Assembly: GCA_011763485.2 (NCBI GenBank)
Contig: JAANSK020276602.1
Span: 1 to 20,835, forward strand
Reading direction: 5' to 3'
DNA: 20,835 nucleotides
Source: Isoetes engelmannii
Lineage: Eukaryota > Streptophyta > Lycopodiopsida > Isoetales > Isoetaceae
The stretch's first letter is position 1. Every line of letters starts with the position of its first letter. Below, one piece after another: positions 1 through 8,854 of the stretch. The notes below the pieces were generated by a model. That model was not told the origin of the DNA and made no database searches. It saw only the letters and a program-made list of their open reading frames with translations. The translations under genes were made by a program, and so were the position numbers.

Positions 1-602
1 ATTGTATACGGTTACCGCAATGTTTCTGGAGGTTTCCGTTATTGGACATGCACTTATGTTAAGATCGCGACAAAAAACCTGATCAGGAGTGTTTGTCTTG
101 TCGGGATGCGGCAATAGTCGTTTATACGATTGATTTATGACATCCTCACATTGAGTCAGCCCTTTGGATAGACGAAGTGCAATGTCGTAAGCGACGTGCT
201 GCTGATCAATCCCTGGAATTTCGGCGTGGTTGTTCATTAGGCCCATCGCTTCGCGAAGGACATCGATTGCTGCCTCTTCATTCGTTGCATTTGGCAATTG
301 GGGATTTGAATGGAACCGTGAAAATGAAGACATTTGTTGACACGCCTGAAGGAAGTTATTTGAGAATCGCTCGTAGTATTTAATTGCAGGTCTACTAGTG
401 AAGAAACCAGTCCAATAAGAGTGGGGATCGCTTCCGTAGGGTTGAAATTCATCGGTCTTTGTTGTCCATGTCAAATTCGCTTGATTAACAGCATATGTGT
501 AACATGATGGCGTTGAATAAAAGAGATACATATTACTCGCGCGACTGTTAACGTACTTAATTAATTTATCCGTATTCTTAAAATCTTGGTGTGCATATAC
601 GC
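1..602 (-). CDS. GH38 alpha-mannosidase, partial internal exon, animal lysosomal type
   Basis: The minus strand is open for about 200 codons and runs off the left edge. In order it shows FKNTDKLIKYVNSR, FYSTPSCYTYAVNQ, LTWTTKTDEFQPYGSDPHSY, WTGFFTSRPAIKYYERFSN, NFLQACQQM, QQHVAYDIALRLSKGL and CRDLNISACPITET. These match the catalytic-to-middle part of family GH38 lysosomal alpha-mannosidases, which remove alpha-mannose from glycoproteins in lysosomes or vacuoles. From family knowledge, plant members read about GYYLAARQLEF where this reads NNFLQACQQM, and the latter is animal-like. The usual HHDAVTGT segment is replaced by NHAEIPGI, so activity is doubtful. An AG acceptor at 603-604 (or 609-610) and a frame stop just upstream suggest the exon begins near 602-608. 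No further GH38 exon is seen to the right. Family is near certain, animal origin likely; intron-bearing transfer, an unusual paralogue or an assembly chimera are all open. Confidence 0.8.
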
Positions 603-1440
603 CTAGTCCTTAGAGGTGCTAACATCTTGATCTATGGTACGTTTTTTCTTGAGATTTTGGAACGTGTTTTCTGAATGTTAGGATATCTTAATATTGTGAT
701 ATTTACATCTTGACCAAATCCATGAAATTGCTACTTTGTAATCCATGATTTCCGATATATAAAAACCTTGTTTTAAGATAATAGATGTTACGTTTATTTG
801 ATCCTTATGTCTGTATTTCTTCTCTAGAGTATTTATTACCCATCTATTTTTCCTTTCCTCTAGTAGGATATAACTGGTCTTTACCATAAACTTCACCTTA
901 TAAATTTAACCCTTTCCAAAAGAAAAAGTTTCGACCCTTTTAGGGCCTTATATTATCATTATTTTTCCTTATCATTAGGGTAAGTTTCGACCCGTTTTAG
1001 GGCCTTATATTATTTTTAGACTTTTTTCTTTTTGTTAATTAACAAGTTATTTCGAAAATGTTCTTTTCTCTAAATCTGTTGCTCCAGTTGAATCGCATCT
1101 GTACTGATTCGCATTCCAAAACTGGTCCGGCCAGCATAGATACTTACTCCAATCGATTCAGGTTCCGATTCCAGAACTGTTCCGGCTAGCTTGATGGCGA
1201 TCTAATGGTATCCTCTTGCTTTTCATCTTCACGGTTATGATCAACGAATTGTTTTCAGGGTTTCTCTACATGTTGTGGCAGATCTTAACCTATTTAAGCA
1301 AGCCTTGGTTCTGTAAGATTTCATTCCTTGCTTCCTATTTAGCCATGCCGACCTCTACAATTTGCTTATTCTAGTTTTTGGAAAGGAAGAAGGGTGGCTT
1401 GAATAAAGCCACCATATTCAGATTATAGGAAGAGAAGAAG
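603..1440. other. Non-coding AT-rich stretch with two paired repeats
   Basis: No recognisable gene. A 72-codon minus-strand frame at 678-896 has no family features. Two imperfect repeat pairs lie here: 926-957 with 982-1013 (AAGTTTCGACCC then TTTTAGGGCCTTATATTAT), and 1106-1135 with 1161-1190 (core TTCC, AACTG, TCCGGC). The spacing is 56 and 55 bp respectively. The stretch could be intron of the mannosidase gene, promoter of the gene at 1441, or both. Confidence 0.5.
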
Positions 1441-1686
1441 ATGGCTGAAAAAAGATATAGTCTATTTGATTATCATAAACCTGCCATGGCCATAGCCACT
1501 GCTAAGATTGCCCCTGTTCCAGATTGTGTTGCCAGTTCTGTTAGTCTACCTCATGAAATTGTTCCAGGATTGTGTAATTCCACTGAAGCTCCACTGGTTG
1601 TAATTAGCTCGGATGTGCAAACTGCTGCCAATACACCGTCTTTACATGCTCATGCTCCAACTGGAATTGTCAACATTTCGTCACAG
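1441..1686 (+). CDS. Unknown protein, candidate first exon
   Basis: The frame opens at ATG 1441 (MAEKRYSLFDYHKPAMA) and stays open to a donor-like GTTTCT at 1687, giving 82 codons. The purine-rich leader AGGAAGAGAAGAAG precedes the ATG, and frame stops lie upstream. The protein is rich in Ala, Val, Ser and Pro with no motif I recognise. Joining it to an acceptor at 2127-2129 (TTTCACTGCAG) keeps the frame at phase 0 and gives SSQ-VTGLNPPCVS, which supports a real spliced gene. If unspliced, the frame ends at a stop in 1693-1695. It could be the 5' part of the acidic/NIF locus 13 kb downstream, but nothing in between proves this. Confidence 0.45.
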
Positions 1687-2129
1687 GTTTCTTAATCTTT
1701 TTACTTCTTTCTCTGGAGTTGCTCTTTTATGGCCTAGATCTGCACCTTGTGGGGTTGTTATACCTTGTTTTAGATTAACATTATTATTCATTATATTCTG
1801 TGGATCTTCTCAATTTACTCTTGTGCAAAATCAGCTAGGTTTAGACTTGTTTTTTGAAGCTTTGGTATCTAATTTTGGACTATTTTCAAGTGATATATTT
1901 CTTATGTTCAGTTAAATCATGTTAGATATGCCTAATTCTTATAATACATGGCTGATTTTACTACAAGAATGTGTACTCTCTAATTTTCTTTGGTATGGTA
2001 AAAGCTTTTGATCATAATTTACACTAAGTAATTATGGTGAAGGGCGATAAGCCGGTTTTGTCCATTGCTTACCTGTTAGTGGCTTGTGCTATTACCCATT
2101 AGGCTAATTAGTGCTTGGTTTCACTGCAG

Positions 2130-2209
2130 GTAACCGGACTAAACCCTCCATGCGTTTCCTTGGTGGTGGTTCGAGCAAAGATTATGCTCACTTCTGATGC
2201 ATGTCCTCT
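2130..2209 (+). CDS. Unknown protein, candidate second exon
   Basis: This follows a pyrimidine-rich tract and CAG acceptor and continues the frame of the 1441 exon with VTGLNPPCVSLVVVRAKIM. A plausible donor GTATGA begins at 2210. If that donor is not used, the frame continues to about 2366 through the left arm of the inverted-repeat element, adding residues such as FNSIWKP that come from the repeat. No domain recognised. The intron to the first exon would be 443 bp, GT-AG. Confidence 0.35.
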
Positions 2210-2249
2210 GTATGATGATGTTTTTTTAACTTTTTCCTTAGGGAAGAAC

Positions 2250-3165
2250 AAACTTAAGACCTTTAATTCCATTTGGAAGCCTAGACCATATATTCAGACC
2301 ATTAAGACCTATAATTCCATTTGGAAGAATAAGCCTTCAAGATATGCAGCCTTAAATAAGATATGATGCAATACCCTATCCAAGCCTCAAGAAGGATCAA
2401 AGAAATTATAGAATAAACAAGAAAGAATGCTTGAGTCCTTAAAAAATATAACCACAAAGTAACAAATACTAAAGAACAGAATGGCCATAAGGATCAACTG
2501 TATCACAAGATTATAAGACTTAAGGAAAACTTAAGTATTAACCACTTTCTAAACTTAAGAACCCCACGTCATGGTTTAGATAAAAAAAAAAAAAAAAAAA
2601 AAATTCAAGACAGGATACTATAAAAGATAAAAGATATTAACCATTGGGAAGCTCCAGAAAATCTGTATACTTTTGGAAGGAAAAAAGCAAGCACAATGAA
2701 AGCAAATTTAGCTTAGACTTTACAAAATTACAAGGAGAAAGACAAGAGGAAACTAGATAGAAGATGAACTTAAACGTTGTAAAATTGAAGAAATGAACTA
2801 TAACAGCTTAAGGATGTATTTAAAAACAATAGACGATTAACCAGATCAGCCCAAAAGGTATAAAAGAGGTTCTATAGAAGTTGTATATGATATAAGCTTA
2901 AAAGAAAACTAGTTCAATTGCAACTACAGATCATAGATAAACAAACATAAGCTTGTAACACCAAAAGATGTAGAGTTTTTCAAAGTTTATAACCAAGCTA
3001 AATGTGAACTCAAGATAGTTCTTCACATGGAATCAGAAGTTTGAAAAAATATCACCGTCATATGATAAAAGATCATGAGATTTTCAGAGTTAAGGAATAA
3101 GCCTTATGCAACCTTAATGGTCTGATTATATGGTCTAGGCTTGTATATCTCAGGTCTTGGGGTTT
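2250..3165. mobile_element. Inverted-repeat element, MITE-like or small DNA transposon remnant
   Basis: The sequence GCCTAGACCATATATTCAG at 2279-2297 continues into ACCATTAA and is found reversed at about 3114-3140 (TTAATGGTCTGATTATATGG then TCTAGGC) with one mismatch. Outside it both arms carry AAGACC (2256-2261 and, reversed, near 3152). The left arm has an internal duplication of 48-bp period (AAGACCT, TAATTCCATTTGGAAG at 2256-2280 and 2304-2328). The interior is very A-rich, has a 22-base A run at 2582-2603, and no coding frame. The outer ends and target duplication are not clear, so limits are approximate. Confidence 0.5.
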
Positions 3166-3172
3166 TTTTTTA

Positions 3173-3197
3173 TGCAAGGTCGATCAACGACCTTGCA
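3173..3197. repeat. Perfect 10-bp hairpin next to a T run
   Basis: TGCAAGGTCG (3173-3182) and CGACCTTGCA (3188-3197) are exact complements around a 5-base loop ATCAA, directly behind a T run at 3163-3171. It sits just outside the right arm of the inverted-repeat element. It resembles a terminator or a transposon subterminal hairpin, but nothing ties it to a transcript. Confidence 0.6.
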
Positions 3198-3360
3198 ATA
3201 TTTTATGGCTTATTTTAATATTATTTATAATTATTGGATGTATTTTTTTGCATGCAAACTCCTAAAATACGTTGCTTTTGCTAAATGACGACCACAGACA
3301 TCTTCTACTTATTTCAAGTAAGAATTTATTTTTAAACCGCTAATAAAATTTAAATGTTTT

Positions 3361-3800
3361 ATTTAGGTTAAAAAAATTTGGGGAGACTTGGACAAGGGCA
3401 TGGTCGACTCCACCTTGAGTGGAGTGCACTAGGTGTTCCGGGTCCAAGCTCACCTTCTACTCTTGTAAATTTGATTAATGTACTTAGGTTTAAAAAAACT
3501 TGGGAGGACTTGGACAAGGGCATGGTCGACTCAACCTTTAGTGGAGGGGACTAGGTGTTCCGGGTCCAAGCTCACCGTCTACTCTTGTTTAATTTCTTAT
3601 TAATATTAAGCTTTAGAGATCTTTTGGGATTGGATAAGGGCATGGTCGGCCCCACCTACAGTGGAGAGGACTAAGTTTACCGGGCCCATTCGCTATTTAA
3701 TTGCTTATTTTCTCAAGGGAAAGCTTGAACAAGGACATGGTCAGCTCCACCTTGAGTGGAGAGGGCCGAGTGTACCGGTGTCCAATGCACCTCCTTTATA
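3361..3800. repeat. Four-unit degenerate tandem repeat with internal hairpins
   Basis: The core CAAGGGCATGGTCGACTC, followed by CACCTTGAGTGGAG and later CTAGGTGTTCCGGGTCC, recurs with starts near 3393, 3515, 3635 and 3730. Spacing shrinks from 122 to 120 to 95 bp. In units 1 and 4, CTCCAC-CTTGA-GTGGAG forms a perfect 6-bp stem; units 2 and 3 keep GTGGAG but lose some pairing. The first two units share the full flank (TTAGGTT, TTGG, ACTTGGA, CCAAGCTCACC, CTACTCTTG) while the last two diverge. No long open frame follows the period. Confidence 0.85.
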
Positions 3801-5230
3801 TCTTGTTTGTTTCTTCAAGTTGTAGAAAGAAAACGAAAAAGAAAAATCAAACTAGCAGAAACGCAGGGTTGGGGAATAGAAAGAGCAAAGAAGGACTGAA
3901 AAAGAAGAAGAGAGGAAGCTTTACTAAGGAGCCAAACATGATGGGATTAAAGGCTAGTAGGAACCATGGTTTGATTTCTTTGTTGCATATGAACATTTGA
4001 AACAACTAATGGGCTCTTGTGCAAGTTATAGATTGTTTGGGGTAGATGATTTAGGAAGATGTGTTTAGGATGTATGTAGAACATAAACAATCCAAGTAGG
4101 AAAATTTTTCGCACTTGACAGGATTTTCTTATAGCAACTTCCATGAAGACAACACCCATAAACAATCTATGGTTACCACTAGTATCATGGCATAACCCTA
4201 AGCCCAAGAAAATGCAAGCAGATACGAAGAGGACCTATAACCATTCAAGGAGAGTGGGCCAACCTTATACATATTGAAGATTTTTCACACCTTATCTTTT
4301 CCTGTTAGACTTCTAAAGCAATGTAAATCTTAAAGAATGTAGCTTAGCAACAAAAAAATAGATTTTAAGTCGTATGAACTCAATTTCTTTAATACGACAC
4401 GTCTCACAAGATCCGCAATCTATGAATAATGATTTTGAGATAAACCCAGTTCAATATTTGTTTTTGGTAGATCAGCAGTGTCAGTAGCAACAAAACTACC
4501 ACTATTAATTGTGCTAAACCTCCATGGCATTGATGTTCGTCTTGGAGTTAGACCTAGTTCAAACACATTAGTCTAGATTAGTCTCAATTTTGAGCCTCTT
4601 CACTAGGTCGCACTTAAGGTGAAAAGTGAAGAAATTGTGTAGCAGTTCATGTCATGCCATATTTGAAAGCTAGTGTAAGAGCACAGAATTTGAGAACCTC
4701 AGCCTGCAGTTGTTTATGATCATTGATGCAGGATACATCATAGAGTGCAGAATCTCTATATCAATAATATGTGGGACATGCAGATGTTAATAGGCAAGGT
4801 GCATGTGTCTTACAAATGGTTCAGACCATTGAAAAGTAGGGGCTAATTATTATGTGAAGGTTTATAAAATTAGAAAGATATCGAACCATGTGTTTTTAAC
4901 CCATGGTCTATTTGAAGGAAGCGAGATATCTGTAAACGGTGGCTCCTGGGAAAAGCTCGGTCCTGTAGCCAAGTACCAGCTAACAAATCAAAAATAGCAA
5001 GCAATCGAAATCATTTTGTATAAAGCAGATGATCGGATGAGTTCGACTGGGTCGGAAACAATGGTTCTTTTTAAGATCGATATTGCTAGCTTGGGCTGTC
5101 GAGGTAATACAAAATGATAATATGATATTGCTACAATGATTTCGGTAAAGCCAAGTGAATAGTAATGTATCCAATGGTTATATGTTGTTGAAGTAATAAG
5201 CGAAGTCTTTAAAAAAAAAACGAGTCATGA
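3801..5230. other. No gene recognised
   Basis: Short frames exist on both strands (3701-4000 +, 3947-4207 -), but they are lysine-rich or lack any family likeness and splice support. No RNA gene or transposon ends were seen. Probably decayed intergenic or repeat DNA. Confidence 0.5.
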
Positions 5231-5331
5231 GGTTGATTGTTCTTGCATTCATTCAAATGCTTGTTGCTATATCTAAGAGTGTATAAGGTTGATTGTTCTT
5301 GCATTGATTTAAATACTTGTTGTTATATCTA
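5231..5331. repeat. Two-copy tandem duplication, 56-bp period
   Basis: GGTTGATTGTTCTTGCATT begins at 5231 and again at 5287, each followed by a diverged TTAAAT.CTTGTTG.TATATCTA. The second copy ends near 5331. It is a simple local duplication in non-coding DNA. Confidence 0.8.
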
Positions 5332-7308
5332 TATGAGTGAATACAATATCATTTTGTGTGACTAAATTTCTACAGAAAGTGATCTGAGGAATGGACACAA
5401 TTAACAATATTGATATTGTGGATGCATCCCATAAACATATTAGTCTCAAGTGGATGTCCTCGTAAGAAAAAAGTTAGGTGGGGTATTGCTCGGGCGCTGT
5501 ATAGAGCTGGGCGTGCGAGGGTTTATTGAGAGTGTGCTGTTTTGCAACTGAATGCTTGTATAGGAGGCACTTTGATAGCGGTTGAGAAGTACGTAAGACG
5601 TACTCCTTGTGCAAGTTCCTTTCTTATGCATTCATGAGAATTGATGTGTTGCTTGGGTGATCGAATGTCCCTGCTCCATGTGGTGTATATTCTAGGTATC
5701 GATTTTGGGTTGTGCAATGATGACAAAACTATACTCTTTTTTGTGTTTTGCATTGTGATACTTATAATTGCTTCAATATGAATTGAAATTCCTATGGCAT
5801 TGCTTGATCTAATAATAGTTGTTATCACTCTAATAAAATAAAGAAAGATTGTCATTAAAACAAATTATGTTTCGTAAGTCTAGGTCAAGAAGTTATTGCA
5901 CGTATTAGGCATAACTAATTAGGACATCGTTATGAGATATAATAGTCATGTATAAGAAGGTCAATTCTGTCAGAGTCGTCTTCAAGATACCACTTGCTCT
6001 AACATTTTGTGACTAATAATTTAATGTATGTGTTTAAGAAAGCTATATTCTTCGCGTGAGACGTGGTTTTATTTGCTAGTTATCATCCTCAGGCAATGTA
6101 TGGATTGTGCATATAAAACGTGTATCCTAAACAAGCTCCCCCGAGAGTTGCTCGGTTATTTGTTCCAGTGGACAAATGCAAATACGAGACACTATACGTA
6201 CATTGTGGATCTAATATGACATCAAAGCAAAATATATAATTAATAAATATAAGAATTGATAGAAGTAACTATGTGTTCAAGTGTGTCACTTTACCTAAGT
6301 ATCAAAAAGACATAACTTACCTTATATATGTCTCAATTTACATGTCCTTTATACTCACGTCAATAAACCATTTGATAGTTCACTCTAAAGCTCCTTCAAG
6401 ATTGGGCCTTGTAAAAATGTGGCCAACATGGGCCAAGAAAATACTATCTAGGTTAATAAGCCTTTAAACAATGCTAAAGTAGAGGACGACATTTGATCGT
6501 TCCGCCCTTCCATGTGCTATAGTATAGAATTTGAAGAAGAAAGAGCTTTAAGAAAAATATCTTACGCTATAACTCCTATGCACTTTGCCATTGTCTACAA
6601 TATAATCAAAATGGGTTTGTATTGAGATGAAATTTATTACCATTTCTCCTTTCAAAAACCTTGCACGAAATGACTAGTTTCTATAGCCAAAATTAGGTTT
6701 CTACAGCAAGAGTCACAGTAAGTGGTGTCATCAGCTTGCAAGGCTGTGAACCACAATTCAAATCAAGTTCTTCACCACTGTACAAAACACATGAATCATA
6801 GAAAAACATAGTAGAAGAAAAATCCTACAATGCCACCTTAGGAAGATCATAAAATCTTACCTAAAGACTAAGGGAAGTAATTGCATTTAACTGATTACCT
6901 AGCTCCTTATGAAAGTCTGATTCTCTATCCTTCTTCAGGAGTTCAGTGATAGCAAATGGGAATCTTTGAGGTTTTTCAGTACACTATGGCAAGTTTCCAC
7001 TCTCGTCGACAATATCAGATCAAACGTGTATCAATGGTGTTATCTTGCTTAGTTTCAGCCATAAGCCCTCTTTCACAACAATGTTTGATTTCCATTGTCT
7101 CAACCGTTGTAACACATTTTACCCTTCAACCTTCAACGCACTATTTTTCTCGTAAGTGGACTTTGGGTCTCCTCGTAAGTCGGCTTATCAATCATTCCTT
7201 TCTGCTCAAGTATTATTGCATGTTGTTGAAGCTCTGACTGCTGCTCCATTTGTGTATGTATTTTATCAACTGTCCCATTTAATTCGTGCTTGTTTTCTGC
7301 ACTGTTAG
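5332..7308. other. No gene recognised; one short hairpin
   Basis: The open frames here are short and have low-complexity or unrecognised translations. A small perfect hairpin, GTACGT-AAG-ACGTAC, lies at 5589-5603. The stretch just before the PPR relic (about 6950-7300) may include further decayed PPR sequence, but I could not identify any. Confidence 0.45.
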
Positions 7309-7765
7309 GTCAGGGATGCACAAGGACTGTTCAATAAGCAAACTAAGGAATATACTGATCACAACATATGTTCAGGATGGTCATGTAGGGCAGCTTTGTG
7401 TCTTTGGAAAACATGGCACAGTGTGGGCATTCCAGCGGACGAAATTACTTATATAAGCATCCCGAATGTTCTGCCCTGCTCAACATGTGCAGAAATTGTG
7501 GTGGATTGACTTCAACTTCCTATATATTTAAGGACCCAAATAAAAATGCAGTCAGATTATTCCAAACAGAGTTACTTTACTAACTATATTGGATATCTGT
7601 TCCACTTCAGGAAGTCTATCCTGGGGTATTTCTATTCATGCACGAGTTCTGAAGTATGGGCATGCAAAAGATGTTGTTAGCAACGCACTGGGTAACATAT
7701 ACGGGAATTGCGGCTTCTTAAAAGCAGCTAAATTGCGGCATTACAATATCTCAGGACACGTCTAA
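7309..7765 (+). pseudogene. Pentatricopeptide-repeat (PPR) protein relic
   Basis: Two open blocks read like a plant PPR protein of the PLS type, which bind organellar RNA. Block 1 (7309-7509) includes VRDAQGLFNK, LCLWKTWHSVGIPADEITYI and SIPNVLPCSTC, resembling the second half of a PPR motif. Block 2 (7613-7765) includes ISIHARVLKYGHAKDVVSNA and NIYGNCGFLKAAK, matching the usual IHA..L..G...D..V.NAL..MYGKCG..DAA pattern. The blocks are separated by a stop (7507-7509) and about 100 bp of unrelated sequence. Block 2 ends in a stop, with key positions altered (YGNCG for YGKCG). PPR genes are usually 500-900 codons, so this is a small broken fragment. It lies on the opposite strand to the MTHFR/FSH1 chimera. 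Confidence 0.75.
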
Positions 7766-7897
7766 TATTTGTTGGTGGTCGCCATGGCAAGGACCTCTTT
7801 ATCTTACTGATATCTATCAAGCCTAAATTCTGATACAGCAAAAATAAAAAATGAGAAATCTCCATCTCCACATGCGCTATGATTTGAAAGAGCTTAC

Positions 7898-8071
7898 TTG
7901 AAGAATTGCCAACACTGACTTTCCCATATTAAGAGTGTACATATGCAATCCCTTGATTCCACTTGCAAGAATTTTTTTGCACATTTCTGTTCCAAGATGA
8001 ATTCCATAAGCTCTCACTGCTTCCTCGTTATCTTTAATAGGTTCCAGAGCCGCAGTTACTTCATCAGGGAT
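7898..8071 (-). pseudogene. MTHFR fragment, exon C (plant type)
   Basis: This block encodes exactly 58 codons: [20 protein letters not shown], then [18 protein letters not shown], then [20 protein letters not shown]. It matches the end of the catalytic TIM-barrel domain of plant 5,10-methylenetetrahydrofolate reductase, which makes 5-methyl-THF for methionine synthesis. The acceptor is CTTTCAG and the donor GTAAGC (7892-7897). The exon itself is undamaged. The next expected part, NLGLI and the C-terminal regulatory half, was not found to the left, where the PPR relic begins on the other strand. Confidence 0.9.
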
Positions 8072-8126
8072 CTGAAAGTTTGTTTTTCCTAATTAGTACA
8101 TAAAAAAAAAATTGTGTTTCACTTGC

Positions 8127-8296
8127 CTTGGTCTTGCAGAAGCCTGTCATGCGTAGAAAACCCTTATAGTTGTTTATTGGCATAATGCCAGGGATAATTG
8201 GGCAAGTAATTCCAGTTTGTCGGCAGTCATTGACAAATTTCAAAAAGATGTCTGTGTCAACAATTGTGTAACGATAAAGTCCCCACCTGCATCTAT
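8127..8296 (-). pseudogene. MTHFR fragment, exon B, frameshifted
   Basis: It reads [12 protein letters not shown], then after a frame change [40 protein letters not shown] and FCKTK, again plant MTHFR (the animal enzyme lacks [15 protein letters not shown]). A net loss of 4 bases near 8257-8262, where the family has Phe-Tyr-Asp, breaks the frame; the exon is 170 bp instead of the expected 174. The acceptor is GCAACAG and the intron after it starts GCAAGT, a GC-type donor. The flanking introns are very short (8297-8375, 79 bp; 8072-8126, 55 bp). Confidence 0.9.
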
Positions 8297-8375
8297 CTGT
8301 TGCAAAGTAATTGAGGTCACACTTTGAAAGTGTATTTTAACCAACTCAAAATTATCTAGAGAAGAAATGCTGTAC

Positions 8376-8432
8376 CTTTTCCTTTAGATATGCCAAGTCC
8401 TTCTGATGATCTTCTTCAGTGACTCCAGGCCT
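8376..8432 (-). pseudogene. MTHFR fragment, exon A, fused to FSH1
   Basis: The minus strand reads RPGVTEEDHQKDLAYLKEK up to a GTACAG donor (8370-8375), matching the plant MTHFR segment that precedes VDAGADL. It is in a different frame from the FSH1 reading that enters from the right, where the same bases give LKKIIRRTWHI and a stop. The three MTHFR blocks are collinear and correctly ordered, so they were copied as a genomic segment, not from mRNA. Confidence 0.85.
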
Positions 8433-8437
8433 CTTGA

Positions 8438-8851
8438 GACTCCATCAAAAGGGCCCATCTTGGAAAAGACCTCTTGAAGGTACTTCAATGTTCTTGCCCA
8501 TCCAGCATCTTGAAACTGACACTGCAGAGGATTGAAGGGCTGCCTTGCTGATCGCATGTGCATATCTTCTGTCCCATCTTCCAAGGACAAGGTAACACCT
8601 TCTTCCGGACATGATGCTTCAGAGCTTACAAGCCATGCGAATTTCTTATTCCAAACTTCTGGCAATTTAACCTCAGAGGCAGTATCTTCACTGTCAATTT
8701 GATATACAAAAGGCAAAACTAGTGGTGCATCAACGTATACAAAATCCATTATGTGCTTCAGTTTTCTTCTTAAAGACGACATTCTTCCTTTGAAATTTGA
8801 AGCATTTTGACGAAATCCATGAAGGCACAAAATCTTCAGCTTCTTTTTTGT
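8438..8851 (-). pseudogene. FSH1/OVCA2-type serine hydrolase, N-terminal half
   Basis: The translation begins KKLKILCLHGFRQNASNFKG and continues with HIMDFVYVDAPLVLPFVYQ, KKFAWLVSS, NPLQCQFQDAGWARTLKYLQ and ends EVFSKMGPFDGV. This is the FSH1 family of alpha/beta hydrolases (OVCA2-like esterases): LCLHGFRQN is the first strand and oxyanion region, and GPFDGV normally leads into the nucleophile elbow GFSQG. The sequence breaks exactly before that elbow, so Ser, Asp and His of the triad are absent. Upstream, a stop at 8852-8854 precedes the frame with no ATG, so the first residues or exon are missing as well. About 138 of the usual 220-250 residues remain. Cannot be an active enzyme. Confidence 0.85.
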
Positions 8852-8854
8852 TTA

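Noticed and set aside
237-452. Separate minus-strand frame inside the mannosidase exon
   Set aside because: It is a shifted-frame shadow; the GH38 frame accounts for the sequence.
3173-3197. Hairpin as a Helitron 3' end
   Set aside because: No CTRR follows the stem and no TC start was identified at a matching distance.
3701-4000. Lysine-rich plus-strand frame
   Set aside because: Starts in the tandem array and is dominated by A-rich low complexity; no splice or family support.
6956-7237. Extension of the PPR relic upstream
   Set aside because: No PPR motif residues could be read in any frame there.
8384-8400. Tail LKKIIRRTWHI of the FSH1 frame as a genuine C-terminus
   Set aside because: The same bases read in another frame give a clear MTHFR segment (EEDHQKDLAYLKEK), so the tail is out-of-frame sequence.
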